Shown here: positions 38,816 through 50,285 of the stretch, piece by piece
Numbering within the stretch: the stretch's first letter is position 1
Layout of the letters: each line of letters opens with the position of its first letter
Assembly (NCBI RefSeq): GCF_021130785.1
Contig: NC_060207.1
Location: 191,850,001 to 191,914,000 of the forward strand
DNA from: Homalodisca vitripennis
Lineage: Eukaryota > Arthropoda > Insecta > Hemiptera > Cicadellidae
Reading direction: 5' to 3'
DNA: 64,000 nucleotides
The notes under the pieces: model-generated
Seen by the model: the letters and a program-made list of their open reading frames with translations, nothing else
Told to the model about the DNA's origin: nothing
Database searches by the model: none
Translations under genes and position numbers: made by a program

Positions 38816-38849
<34 letters not shown>

Positions 38850-40589
38850 CATTCAATGAAGTCTGTTGTGCGGAACGTGTTCGCTTACTCCTACTTTGTA
38901 TATTCGAGCTCCTATAATAATCTCTTCATTTCAGGAGGATATTGGTGTTGGCGGTTCATACTTAAATAGAACATAAAGCTTAACTTATGAAATCTTTAAC
39001 GGTGAGTTACATTTGCCACGAACTAGATTAAAATTGTAAACTGTGTAATTTATTTAACTTCTACCAAGAAAATGTTTATAATCTTAGGTTTAATACTGAA
39101 AATAATTTTAAATAAAAACAATTTAAGTTACTTCAATTCTTGCGACCATTTATTAAGAATCACGAGCTTATACATAATATGAATTGTACATTGTGTTCTT
39201 ATTTCGACTAAATTATGAACTATGAATGTATCTCAAGTTGTGGCCATATAATAAGAGTTTAACCAAACGCTATAACATCATTATGGATCGCTGGATTCTA
39301 AATTATGGAATTTAATTAATTATATCTGTAATTCATACAAATATAACATAAACTGTTAGACTTTGAATCCAAAATAGTTTAATTTCACTAAGGTTATATG
39401 TTACTTCATTTTCTACTATTTTTATTTAATGTTATATTTACTTTCAAAACAACAACATTTGCTACTTCTCGACTTCTCAATAGAAAGATTTATCGAAATA
39501 AACCACTTGTATGTAAACAATACACTACAGCTATATGTATAAAAAGTGTAAGCTAAATATGTGTACCATATTTTTATCTCTACTTTTCACCTACATTCTG
39601 ATGTAAGAAGGCGACTAGATATTTAATATTACTTAAATGTGATGTATTATCACTCGCAATGTTTACCAAACTATATTGTTAATGCAAATTATCTTTATCA
39701 CATAAACTCAAAACACATTCAACTAAAAATATTTTTAAACATTATAAATGTATAATAACAATTAATTTTGCATGTTGTACATGTTTATAAAGTATAATTT
39801 ACATCAAAGGAAGTTAAGTTCTCTCCTTAATTTACTGCACTACGATCATATTGTTTTTAAAATGTTTTTGAAATTATAATTACTTGATTATAAGGCCCAT
39901 CTTAAAATCGGTCGTTGTCTGTCCAGGCTATGCGATAGCTCATAATTTTAAAGGTTCTATTGGCTTTAAATTTGGTGTGTTGGTTCCTTTTGATCTTAAA
40001 AAGAACTCCATTGATTTTGTAGTCAAATTATCAAAGGACAGCAAACTTTAACTTATCCGGGGAAAAAAGTTCAGTGAGTAAATAATTACGTTACGTTCTA
40101 CAGGGTTCTTCTATGTCTTTAATATCTTGTAGTAGGTAAATCACAATTATTACTAAAATCCAAATTGAACTTATTGAACTTCTAAATGTAGTCATGAGCA
40201 AAAGTAGTAGACATGGTACGTATTTCTGAGTTTTCTAATGCAGCCCTTTCTGTGTTTGCAGTTCTACCAATTTAAAATGTGATATTTTTAGCATAACTAC
40301 ATACTCTTAAAATTTACTCTTAATTCGTTTACATTACAGTACTGTATTTAATAATAGAATTAAATCCTGGTTAATTTTAAGTTTTATACAATCTAATCAA
40401 AGTTACTAAACATTTTTTTATTTACAAATCAAAATATGTTATCTGAGAAAGATATAATTTATAACGTATACAGTTTTATTTTAAAGCCATAGCTAATAAA
40501 TTTATACCGTGTAGTGTGTATTAGTAATATATTAAACTGTACGAATCAGGATTTGTTGAATACAATGCATAATCTTGTTCAGTACCGAC
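38691..40589. other. AT-rich spacer
   Basis: No supported gene. It contains a 33-base T run, listed separately. Confidence 0.45.
38817..38849. repeat. Poly-T run (33 bases)
   Basis: An uninterrupted T homopolymer. Its length suggests the A-tail of a minus-strand retroposed sequence, but the flanking sequence was not recognised. Confidence 0.95.
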
Positions 40590-40830
40590 CGAGCACTGGA
40601 TCTCGCAAGGCTCCTGTCTTATGGTTACGGTACAATAGATGGAGATTACAGGGTTCTGGCAGCACCCTCCCTCTGGTTATTGATCAACATCTCTTCTTGA
40701 ATAACTTCCCTCCAGCGTCGCCCCGCCTCAAGCCTCTTGCAGCCCGCTTCCCACCCGTTAGTTCCCTTCGGCGGCTTAGATTGATTAGTTCTAAAATCTT
40801 ACACAAGACTCCAGGATTGGGGTGAACCCA
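40585..40830. promoter_or_regulatory. GC-richer island, unknown function
   Basis: A compact island containing a plus frame (40514-40825) that reads SRKAPVLWLRYNRWRLQG and then a proline/leucine-rich tail, without resemblance to a known family. 'gcgtcgccccgcctcaagcc' marks the GC peak. It may be a conserved non-coding element or part of an exon; no clear splice pair bounds the frame. Confidence 0.25.
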
Positions 40831-43019
40831 CTCCATTACACAACAGAGAAATAACACGTTCTAGGATATGTGGCAACTATCCCTAGTATTATTTCTGCGT
40901 CGGTCATGAGAACCTTTTTATTACAAAAGAATGTTATTTATTTATTCTTATATTGCACAAATGATTTTTGTAATGGATTACAAATAATATGAAAAATATT
41001 ACATTGAACAGTATTAACATCGTCAATGAAATATAATTGGCCTTTGTATCTTAGTTTGTCACAGTGATTGCAGTATTTTTTATCCTAATTCCATTGCAGT
41101 TTTGAACAGTTGTTTTTCAATTTTTTAATAAACGTTTTACTGTGCATTGGATAATATAACCGAAGAAATTGTAGGTTTAATGTATTGTTTTTTCATAATA
41201 ATTGTAACCATAATACGAGTATAATTACCATAATAAAATTGAATTCACTGTAAACTATTTAGGACCAGTTATAAATGTGAAAAATTGAAAATGTGGAAAA
41301 GCTATAAATAATTTTCAGTGAATTCAATTTGAATTAAATCACTAATAATTTATAAATGCAAGAGAACGATCAAACTTTTTATTTGTTAAGATCACTTTAT
41401 AAATATAAATGACTATACTAATACGTCTATATTTTCAAACTTTAATTAGTTCATGTATAATGCGATTACTTAAAAGTTTGAGAAAAGAGTTAACCCTCAG
41501 GAAGTAATAGTATTTATTAATAAATGTAAATAATAATCCTAACATAACAATGTTATATTAACTCGTGTTGCTTGATATTATAATAATATCTACAAGCTGA
41601 AGTAAGATGTAAAGAATAGAAAAAGTACTAAACCCAAATAATATAGTTTTGATTACGCTCTGATGTTGCCTAATATTTCTTTATATTTCGTATAATTACA
41701 CTTTTAAACGTTCAGCTTATAAAAGTAATTTAGTGAAAACTAAGTTAAATATAATTAAAGTAATTAATTTCTCAAATTATCAAGCGTATTACTTTGAAAT
41801 CTTCAACTGAACATATAGTAGTAGTTTATATATTATATTCAAGTATAGTAGTTACATATTATAGTAGTTTTGGTGTCAACAGAGAAATTTACGATGAATT
41901 TTTGTACTTTATTTTTTGAAGTGACAGTTTTTATTTTAACAAGCTAATACACGCATGTCCTTCAAGTCATAATATTGCATAGTGCATAAATGTATAGGAA
42001 CATAAAGCTTTTTATTCTGAAATTAAATGAGCTTTAGAATGTGGGAATTCAGACTGTATATTAATTAATAGATATATCCTTAAAATAAAATTCTTTTGAT
42101 AAAGCCTTCCTGCCCCAAACCCAATATCAAAACTAAAGACGTTAATTTATAGTTTAATTTAGCACGCGTGTCTCCTCTCCCGGGTTGTGTTATTAAATAA
42201 CATTTTAATCCTTTAAAAACACACCGTGCAGATCAAAAATATACAAGTTAAAAACACAATTAAAGATTAAAATGTACCAAAAATTATGATTTACAATTAG
42301 AGGGGACCAAAGAATTTTTTATTGTGGAAAAAATTCATCATTTTTCAAAAATACATACCACGAGCACAAATTCTTTTTAACAAAACGTTTCGGACTTTCT
42401 GAAATAAATTATTAGGGTGTTTCAATGCCATATTAGATAAAATATTACAAATCATATTTTCATAACGGTTTCTTTAACTTCTGACCCTAATGTAGCACTC
42501 CCTAATTATAAGTAAGGAGTGTTTTCTTTTCATTTATATCACAAAAAATTTTTACTAAACTCAATATACTCGTATTTTAAGTTTTCTTGTTCATTTAAAC
42601 TCAAAGTACATTTGTTTTGGAAAATTTCACTTCTCTTACAGCTAAAAGCGATTCCTTGTGTGAAAAAAAACATTACTGTATTATTTGTATGTTGCAGCCA
42701 AAATAGATCGACTATTATGGCTTCAAACACAGGTCGACTTATGTCAAGGAACCTTCACGATAAGTATCACTTAAGATCTACCGAAACCTGTTTCAAATGT
42801 TTTATGAGACGGCATTAAATTGCAGTTGTTTGTCAAAACAGTGTAAAACCAAACGCACTACGTTGTATTAACATCTAAATACTTTGCATCTAACAGTGTT
42901 TTAAACAACAAAATAAAGTAGTTTTAGTATTGCATTATGTAAAACATAAAATGTATATGTAGCAATAACGTCGTTCCATTACATTATAACATGGACTGGA
43001 TTTCCACTTTCTTGTCAAA
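40831..43019. other. Long AT-rich spacer
   Basis: No supported gene. Frames at 42519-42818 (both strands) are of unknown nature. One inverted repeat at 41236 is listed separately. Confidence 0.45.
41236..41330. repeat. 26-bp inverted repeat, hairpin of ~95 bp
   Basis: Left arm 41236-41261 (aaattgaattcactgtaaac...) and right arm 41305-41330 (...ttcagtgaattcaattt) are reverse complements with two mismatches around a ~43-bp loop. The size is in the range of small MITE or precursor-like hairpins; no function can be assigned. Confidence 0.8.
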
Positions 43020-43440
43020 TTAATTAAAGCACTTTTTGCTCTTGTTTCGATGCGAGATTCGCCGGACACAGCAACAACGCCCTTGGACAAAAGGAACACG
43101 GGGACTCAAGGAGGCAAGGAGATGGAGGGGTGCAAGAAGGTTTTCTTTCTTGGCCGGCAAGGGGTAGGAAAGCGCTTGCGTCGTCGCGTTGCCAGGCAAC
43201 CGTAGCCCCCGGTCAGCAGACAAGAAAACTCGCAGGTTCTTACAACTAAGACGACGTATCGACCCAACGGTGGTGCCCCGGCCAGCTCATAATTAACGCG
43301 GCTATCTTGTCTGCAAAACCCTCCACGGCCGGGACCTGCAAGAACACGCCGGCCTGATTAATTTCAATCCTGTCCCGTAATCTGCCCTCCAGATATATCA
43401 CAGCGACAAGAACTCCTTCTCTAGGTTCCCTGACTTGTTG
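43020..43440. promoter_or_regulatory. GC-rich island with canonical X-box
   Basis: One of the most GC-rich stretches of the window. It contains a perfect RFX palindrome at 43188-43200, 'cataattaacgcgg' and 'cctgattaatttcaatc' homeodomain-type cores (about 43288 and 43353), and many CpGs. The minus 67-codon frame at 43020-43223 has no recognisable domain. The island could be a promoter of a minus-strand gene, or an enhancer. Confidence 0.4.
43188..43200. promoter_or_regulatory. X-box (RFX-binding palindrome)
   Basis: GTTGCCAGGCAAC matches both half-sites of the RFX consensus (GTTRCC and GGYAAC) and is a perfect palindrome around one base. In insects X-boxes lie upstream of genes needed for sensory cilia. 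The nearest ATG-led frame on the minus strand starts 23 bp away at 43223 but looks non-coding. Confidence 0.45.
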
Positions 43441-44500
43441 GTTGTCTGATTACGTAGGCTGGCTATACCGGTACTTAATATTCTCACGGTGTAGGTATTG
43501 ATTGATCTCCTGATAACTGAGACTTTTCACTTTGGCATTGTAAGTCAAAGTACTAAAGCACTAGTTGAAAACCTCGCTTCTATCATATTCATCACTTCTA
43601 AATTACGCGTAATCGTCTTTATCTCACTAAATCGTGACCGAAATGTTGAGGATTTAATAAAAAAAGTCACTTTAAAAAGTACACACAAAAAATACCTTAC
43701 AAATTGGATCATTCGTACTCTCTTAGACCAAATTTATTACCTAGCTATAAAATGTGGTATGTCAAATATGCATATGTCAAACTAGACGCTTAATGCTTCA
43801 TTATTTTAATATGCTGGTACGCTTGTTATTTTTTTTATGCTTTGCATTACTTTAAAAATAAGGCCAATTCCAAGTACAATGTTTTCTGAAAATAATGAAC
43901 AGTAGTTTTCATGGTTTTAGAAAACTACACTTACATAATATAGCCGTAAAATAATCACATATTTCATTGCAATGTCCAAAAGATTTTTACATTTGTTATT
44001 TATATTTTTAAGTCTAGCTAATACTACATTAGTGTTTGTATTTTCATAACGTTTGAAATGTATATTTAACTATTAATTTATTGTTGAAAAATCTATATTT
44101 TTACTGAAACTTTAAAAGTAATATCACTACTTAAAAGTTTGAATATTGTGTTTAATAATTAAACTTTGATTACAGTTAATATTATTATATGATTATTGCT
44201 GTTATTCATACTATGGTATTAAACTTTACCCACAATTAAATCTATCAAATAAGACTAAAATAATTACTAGTATTGTAAAATTTCTATAATTAAATGGTAT
44301 TGATGAAATACTAGGATACAAATGCCAATTCAATTCAGGATGTTAGTTTTCTAGAGCTTTTTCTCTTATTATATACTCTCGTTTATACATCGCCCCATGA
44401 AGAGTTAATTTTCTTATTAACTTAATTAATTTAACTTTATATTAGCTTAATTTTCTGATTAAGAGATATTAATTTAAAACTAAATACATCTAAGATAGAG
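43441..44500. other. AT-rich spacer
   Basis: The 95-codon plus frame at 43498-43785 resembles no known protein. No repeats were noted. Confidence 0.4.
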
Positions 44501-44577
44501 CTTTAATAATGATACAATGTATATACAACCTGACCACACAGCTCACGGAGTGTCTCCTAACTGACACTATCACCCAG

Positions 44578-44708
44578 AAGACCAGGACTATAGGAGATCC
44601 CCGCGCTACACAGACAGACAGGGAGGAGAGCGGGAACTGGTCCAGCGAGTCCAGCTCCAGGGGTCATGGGAAGCTGGAGACTCCAGGCTCCAGTAGTTCC
44701 CACCGCCT
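44578..44708 (+). CDS. Candidate serine-rich coding exon
   Basis: A GC-rich block with strongly coding-like codon choice (AGC, TCC, GAG, CTG, AAG). The plus frame reads GDPRATQTDREESGNWSSES, then SSRGHGKLETPGSSSSHRL. An acceptor-like 'gacactatcacccag' ends at 44577 (an alternative 'ggactatag' ends at 44593), and the frame ends either at the TAA of 44710-44712 or at a weak donor CCGCCT followed by gtaaca (44708). SGNWS-x-(S)ES-S-R recalls a serine-rich motif of Nance-Horan/GUK-holder proteins, which bind actin and junction scaffolds, but this is from memory and tentative. The protein segment would be disordered and phosphorylatable. A non-coding leader exon is the main alternative. Confidence 0.45.
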
Positions 44709-44759
44709 GTAACACAGCTATCTCTCAGACTTGTAACACTGGCTTGGACAACTATCCGA

Positions 44760-46189
44760 GCATCGAGTGACTAGATATAGAAATTATGTTCCCAACCCCT
44801 TTCGGTTAGTTGGTGTCAAAGGTCATTTGGAATAGACTCCGCTCTTGTTTCGATTCTCGTACGAAATACAGCCAAAATTCACCATTTCTATAAAATCTTA
44901 AGAACTATTTACATTTTTGCGTCGCTTCACTTTGCACATTAAGTGACTAAAATTCTGTATACGATCCTAAACTTCCACTTTTTCCATACAAAAATAACGA
45001 TCTTAAACTACTGAAATAGTAAATTTAAGTAAAGAAAAACAATATTAAAGATTGTCTAAACAAGGTTAGCAGTATTTCTAGTTTTCGAAAGGCTCTGCAC
45101 TGATAGTGACAAACGGAAAATGTAGTTTGAGATAGTGCCTATAATTTAACAACAAATAATTCTATAAGGTCTGATCACAAATTTCTGAGAGGACTATTAA
45201 ATGTTATTAATTAATTACTTGTATTCTTTAGGAAAAGGAGCTATTTACCTTGCTGGCTGACTAGTTTAAAATCCATTCTAGCGATGGATATGTTACCTAT
45301 GACAACTTGTCTTTTCCAATCACCTATTTAGTTAATGTTTTATACATCCTTTATTTTCGTCAAAGTTTAGTTTTAAAGTCATGACTTTAAATTATCACGA
45401 TTGTTTCGAAGTTTTTTGTATCGTTTACACTTTATGTCTTCTAATATGTCGTTATTTCATTTCATACATTTTTATTTTATGCCTATTGGACAGATTTAAA
45501 AATTACTCCATCCTCATTTTTTCACATGTCCTTCACCTTAAAATTTAAAACAGAGAAGGTGCCCCAAAATATATTCATAACTATATGGGTTCTAACAAAC
45601 CCATAGAAGTGAGACAGTCTAAGAGGTGAGAGACGATTTGAATTTATAAGCATATAAACTAGTTTAATCGTGGAATCGATAGAAAATATTTCACTAACAA
45701 AGAAACCAACCGTTACCAGTAATAGTTTTGGTGGCGCAGAATTTTTAGTTCGCAACAGTTAAACCAACATTCAGACACGATACTAACATCATAAAATATT
45801 TTCAGACAAATATACAGTCTTTACATTGTTGCCCGACACTGATTTAACTAAGCAGGCTACAATTGTATCAAATCAAAATGACATGATCTGAGGAAAATAT
45901 TTCTTGATATTTGAAACTTTTCTGTACACTTCTATTCGTCCTCCCCTTCCCCTCCCAACCACCCACAACTAACGTGACAGACTATCGTTTACTTTCTCAC
46001 AGTAAATTGTTCCATCGATTTCGCAAAAGACTAGAACATAATGTAAATTGAGTTTAAGTTTCTTACAACTAGAGTATTATTGCATCATTCTCATTTTCTA
46101 CTTAGAATTTCGTTATGTACAACTTAACCTCAAATATACCTTCTTTTAACCAAATATTCTTAGCTCTTTTATGAACGGTTCGTCAGATC
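44760..46189. other. AT-rich spacer
   Basis: Contains 'tgtcaaaggtcatttgg' (44815), a nuclear-receptor-type AAAGGTCA half-site. The minus frame at 45522-45755 resembles no known family. No repeats were noted. Confidence 0.4.
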
Positions 46190-46450
46190 CGCAATAAGTT
46201 GAATCCATGATTAATGCGGCACGACAAGGAATTACCATACACATCCAAGAGAAGAGGCCTCAAGGGAATCGGCTGCTGAGATATTGCATATCTGAAGGCG
46301 TAGTGAGTGATTACACGGGGAATTGTATCCTTGATTGCAGCCTAATAATGCCAATCGGATCTGTCTGATGAGAGTGTAATTGACGTTCTCACCTGACTAC
46401 ACATCCCTCCCTCAGGCCACCTTGCAATGTTGTTCATTACACAGAACATT
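46190..46450. promoter_or_regulatory. Possible conserved non-coding element
   Basis: A GC-richer stretch rich in homeodomain-like sites: 'ccatgattaatgcggc', 'ggaattaccatac', 'tgattacacggggaa', 'cctaataatgccaatcgg' and 'gtgtaattgacg'. No frame is convincingly coding. The dense mixture suits an enhancer. Confidence 0.35.
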
Positions 46451-47532
46451 TCTTGGAGAATCCTTCTTGCAGAAAGGCGTTCGACTACATTCTACAACGG
46501 CAATTTTAATACAGGACTTATTCTTCCCATAAACGAATGAGCTTCTTTTGACGAAGAAGTCAATGTTGTAATTTCAGATCCCCACGCATTAACTTCATCT
46601 ATCCCTAAATCAAAACGAGTTACTAATTGAAAGAGATTATTAACACACATTATTCCACTGGTACCTATATGGGACACCTCGGTATGGTTTATTAAGAGCC
46701 GGATGTAGTAAACTGAGCTTTTTCCCAAAAGGACAATGTTAAACCTGATGCAGTGTTACGGCCTTATTTTTTATTGTTGCGTCATAGGAGGTGTCTCGTT
46801 TTATATATGCAATTAATACAAATAATACAAAGCCTTTGGGTGTTTATTAAATATATCGTTAAAATTAGACATCTCCCATATTTAAGAACAAAAAGAAGGG
46901 CGTACAACTGCATGAAGTTTAACGGTGTGTTCTTATGGGGAAAACCTCATTTTACAACAGCCGGCTCTAACGCGTCTTTAGTCACCGTGTTAACAATATT
47001 CTATAGTAACATGTGAGTTATAATAGTTTATAACAACATTTTAACCCACATTATCCTACTCATGCCTATATAGGACACCTTAGTATGGCGTATTAACCGC
47101 ATTAACTCCACAGACAGATGTGAGATTAAAAATTACGTAAGTTAATTTCTGTGGAAAGATCTGCGTTGCCGTTATTCCAAAAAATGAATATATCCGGATT
47201 ATAGCCAAATATCTTAAAGTTAGTAAATTACTTTATGTACTTAGTCGTTGTCGCAATTTTACTTAAATATACATTTTTCTCGACTTCTTCAAAGCTATTA
47301 GATCTATCACTTAAGGGTTGTCCAAAATCCGAGTAACACGTGTATAGCGATGTAGGGTTGCTTACTGGGTGAGACCATTTTCGCGCGACCATTTTGCCAA
47401 ATCTACATTTACGAGCTCTACCTTTTGTATTTTATTATATGGTTTTTTTATTTTTTTTCTGGAGCTACAGCCCGGGATCGTTTGGCAAAATAATTTAGGA
47501 CAGAATTAGATTATTTGTTATCGTACAAAAAT
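46451..47532. other. Spacer with a diverged direct repeat
   Basis: Frames at 46492-47016 resemble no known family. Two related ~55-bp blocks (46640 and 47042) are listed separately. Confidence 0.4.
46640..47095 (+). repeat. Pair of ~55-bp diverged direct repeats, 402 bp apart
   Basis: 46640-46695 (taacacacattattccactg, cctatatgggacacctcggt, atggtttattaa) and 47042-47095 (taacccacattatcctactc, cctatataggacaccttagt, atggcgtattaa) align without gaps of note. They could be the remnants of terminal direct repeats around a short insertion or an old segmental duplication. The intervening 350 bp shows no retroelement features. Confidence 0.6.
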
Positions 47533-47536
47533 ATAG

Positions 47537-47610
47537 TGCCCTCTCCGGGATTCGAACCCGGGTCTCCGGGGTGATTAACTAAGATACTAACCACTCAGCT
47601 ATCAAGGAGA
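47537..47610 (-). tRNA. tRNA-like pseudogene or SINE head
   Basis: On the minus strand: an A-box-like TAGCTGAGTGG, an intact B box GGTTCGAATCC, and a perfect T stem CCGGG/CCCGG with loop TTCGAAT. The acceptor (TCTCCTT/AGAGGGC) pairs poorly and no proper 5-bp anticodon stem can be drawn in TATCTTAGTTAATCACCCC. The features of pol III promoters are kept better than the tRNA fold, which suits a tRNA-derived retroposon. Sequence downstream is unlike the 29.4-kb SINE, so it is a different family or a lone pseudogene. Confidence 0.5.
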
Positions 47611-48539
47611 ATTGTAAAATTTTACTTATTTTCACATAAGAGTTCACATAATAACTATTTTTCTTATAATGTCAAGTAAAAGATTGAAGCATCGTACTTT
47701 AATTATATTTATGTTAGCAGTGTGATATTGGTTTCATTTAAAACTCGTCCACTGATATTTTGTGTCAAATGTAAAATAAATACAGAATCCGAAATGAATA
47801 ATCTTTGCAACATTTGCATTCAGATTTATTCAACTACATCACCTAGTATAAAGAATAATAGTTAGTAAATCTTGAAGATGTGTTAGGATTTCACTTTGCG
47901 AAATAGTGCGAGTTGTTTTCGTTTATATATCTTAATCTGTTTATAACTAAATAAAAAATCATTAGTAGTTTTTGACCATCAGCTATGTATATCATTTTTT
48001 TAATTCACTATAAGCCATTCTATAAACTTGGTAGAATACCTTTTCTTTACATTTGATTTTGTTACAATATTTATATGTAACAAGTATTGTGCTGAATGAA
48101 AAACTAACATTGTTTAATACTAGTTCATAACAAAGAAATTGTGGGAGCTATGGGTGTTTAAACATGTGTAAAAAGAATTAAATATTAGCAAAAAAACCTT
48201 TCAATTTTCTTACAGCTTCAACCATGTTTTACTTCTTTTAAATGTAAATCCTCTGACCATATCTATGTATACATAATATTATTTTTAACGGAGAATAAAC
48301 TAATGTGAAACACACATACACAAACGAACAGGAACATCTCTACAGACGTTTTTTCTGCTGGAATCCTAAGACGGACATATTCGCTAAAGTCCGCATTTTA
48401 ATTTTTAAATACCAGAATACTATGGTGTGTATCGGAGGAATTGTGGATTTTATGTTTCTTTCGCCTTCTTAAAAAAAGCAATACCTACAATAGAATAACA
48501 GATTAATACACTCTCTACACAAGACCGTAAATAATCTGG
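47611..48539. other. AT-rich spacer, nothing recognised
   Basis: No feature could be supported. Confidence 0.5.
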
Positions 48540-48790
48540 AAGGCGTCTCGCAGGCTAATCAGCTGTTAATAAAGCCGGACTGAATGGCCGGGAAGACATA
48601 GTGATAAAGCTGGCCGTGCAATAAGACCGGCGCTGCGCGGCGATATGGAGGAGGCTGTGGCGGGAGTGAGGGGACAACCGGACAGTAACTGGTAATGAAA
48701 AGCTAATGCAATCGTGTTTGATTAGAGTTAATTGCACTATTCTACGCGGATAGGTGTCTCGCACTTCGGCACCAACCGTCTTCCTGCCTC
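48540..48790. promoter_or_regulatory. GC-rich island, enhancer-like
   Basis: Contains 'taatcagctgttaataaag' (E-box CAGCTG between homeodomain-like cores), 'ccgtgcaataagaccgg' (a caudal/AbdB-like TTATTG core), 'gcgctgcgcggcgatatgg', and a cluster 'ggtaatgaaaagctaatgca', 'gattagagttaattgcac'. The clustered TAAT sites in a GC-rich context and the absence of an open frame suit a developmental enhancer. The minus frame at 48555-48764 has no domain signature. Confidence 0.4.
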
Positions 48791-49223
48791 TTTGTCTCTT
48801 GTATTAAGCGTAGCAATAACATCGCCCTAACAAAAATCGTTTACGTTCACGTTAACGTATTTGTGATTCTTATGAAATGGTTTACTAATATATTTGGAAT
48901 GAGCTGAATATGTATTGATTTTAATAAAAACTCACTTTGTATCTTAGAGTTTTATATGAACTGGTGTGTAATGTGTGTTTAAAGTTTATCAACACATTAA
49001 CTAATATACTTGCTCAAATTAAGCAGAATCTAGTTTTGTACTTAATAGTTCAATAACAATAATACTATTAAGGTTTTGCCGACTTCGCATACAACATTTC
49101 AATGATATAGTTCTGATGTTAAATAGTATAAAGTTTCATATACTGTACTCAGTTTATTTACAAATGTATTTATTCTGCGTTATTTTTTTCGTTTCTATCA
49201 TGAATTAATCCAATATAAATATG
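48791..49223. other. AT-rich spacer
   Basis: Nothing recognised. Confidence 0.5.
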
Positions 49224-49400
49224 TTTGCTAACGCTCAGCCAAATTCCATAGAGTGACATACACGGGAACTCGACCTCAATATTATTTAGACTATATAGAA
49301 AAGAAGCCACAAATTTTAAGCTAGATGTTAGTTCATTCTCGAGATAACGTATGGACAAACTGACAGAAATTAAAATTTTCCAGGCACTTGAATGATATGA
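49224..49400 (+). repeat. Single copy of the 180-bp module
   Basis: 'tttgctaacgctcagccaaa', 'ttccatagagtgacatacac', 'gaactcgacctcaatattat', then 'ttcattctcgagataacg' and 'gacaaactgacagaaatt', follow the module order of the 19-kb array. The closing copy of the start motif is missing, so the 3' end is lost or decayed. Confidence 0.65.
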
Positions 49401-49979
49401 TTCGAAAATCACAGCTAATTAACAAGAAGTTGGACAGTTTAATTTTGTTGATGAGAATTACGAAGCCAAATATTTGACTGTAATGAAATACAATACATCA
49501 CTGTCTACAATGACATTGTCTTACTTACTGGCAGCCATCTTTATTTTAACTCCATAAGAACAATCCTTAAAATCCTTAAAACTTAAAACACTTTTCCGCA
49601 ATCATATCTTTGCAGAATTATGATATATGCCTTATTTTTATTGGTTATTCAGGAAAATTATTTTATTTTATTTTTCCTTTCAATGTTCAAAAAGTATAAA
49701 TTTTAGTAAAGAAGCAAAGAATCCGTTGGTTGCATACTAATATGATCATTAAAATCTTATGTAATTCTACGACCAAAAGAAATATCGTAAAAGTGACTGA
49801 AGATTAAAATTTGTATTACGGGATTTCACGAAGAACTTTCTAACTCGCCTTAATCCTTTGTTTATAAACAGCTTTAGTTTAAAGCAAATATTAAGATAGG
49901 TTTCTCCTATTTGTGTAAACAAAATACACTATAATAAATAAGTATATTGCGATCATTCTACCCTACACACTAAACCCCA
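49401..49979. other. AT-rich spacer
   Basis: Nothing recognised. Confidence 0.5.
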
Positions 49980-50080
49980 ATTTAATCTGGCAACGTGGAC
50001 AATCGGCCGAAAGACTCCCCAGTCGGCGCTGGGAGACGCGCACCCTATAAACCGGGTCGTTCTCGCGCGACACTCAAACT
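49980..50080 (+). promoter_or_regulatory. Candidate RNA polymerase II core promoter
   Basis: A GC-rich block with TATAAA at 50046-50051. An initiator-like ctcAAACt is placed so that its A (50076) is 30 bases downstream of the TATA start, the usual spacing. Upstream are 'atcggccgaaagactcccca' and 'cggcgctgggagacgcgcac', both CpG-rich. Downstream sequence changes to leader-like composition. No other TATA-initiator pair of this quality was noticed in the window. Confidence 0.45.
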
Positions 50081-50285
50081 GTTACACTCTGTTCCAGTTG
50101 TTACGTCTACAAAACGGCCGCCATCAAGGAATTAATTCCCAGCCGAAGTGTGAGCAGAGTCGCTGTTCGTGTTTCACTTCACACTCTTCATCAGGGGTCG
50201 TCTTACTGGACAAATCTCCAGGAGGAGAACGGCGCTGGACATTGTGACCTGCCCTGACTGAGATCTCGTACTAGAGTCTTGTAAC
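50076..50285 (+). other. Candidate 5' leader exon
   Basis: The stretch after the putative start site stays GC-rich for about 200 bp (aaacggccgccatcaaggaa, ttcccagccgaagtgtgagc, ggaggagaacggcgctggac) and then drops abruptly to AT-rich sequence near 50285. It has no ATG-led frame of length, as expected of untranslated leader. A weak donor, 'gagtctt' followed by gtaaca (about 50278), would fit; it resembles the one after the 44.6-kb exon. It could splice to the ATG exon at 58995, but that link is inferred only. Confidence 0.35.

Noticed and set aside
40514..40825. 103-codon plus-strand gene
   Set aside because: The first third lies in AT-rich spacer and the rest is proline/leucine-rich without a family match; listed only as an island.
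46640..47095. LTR retrotransposon
   Set aside because: The repeats are only 55 bp, and no primer-binding site, gag or pol sequence lies between them.
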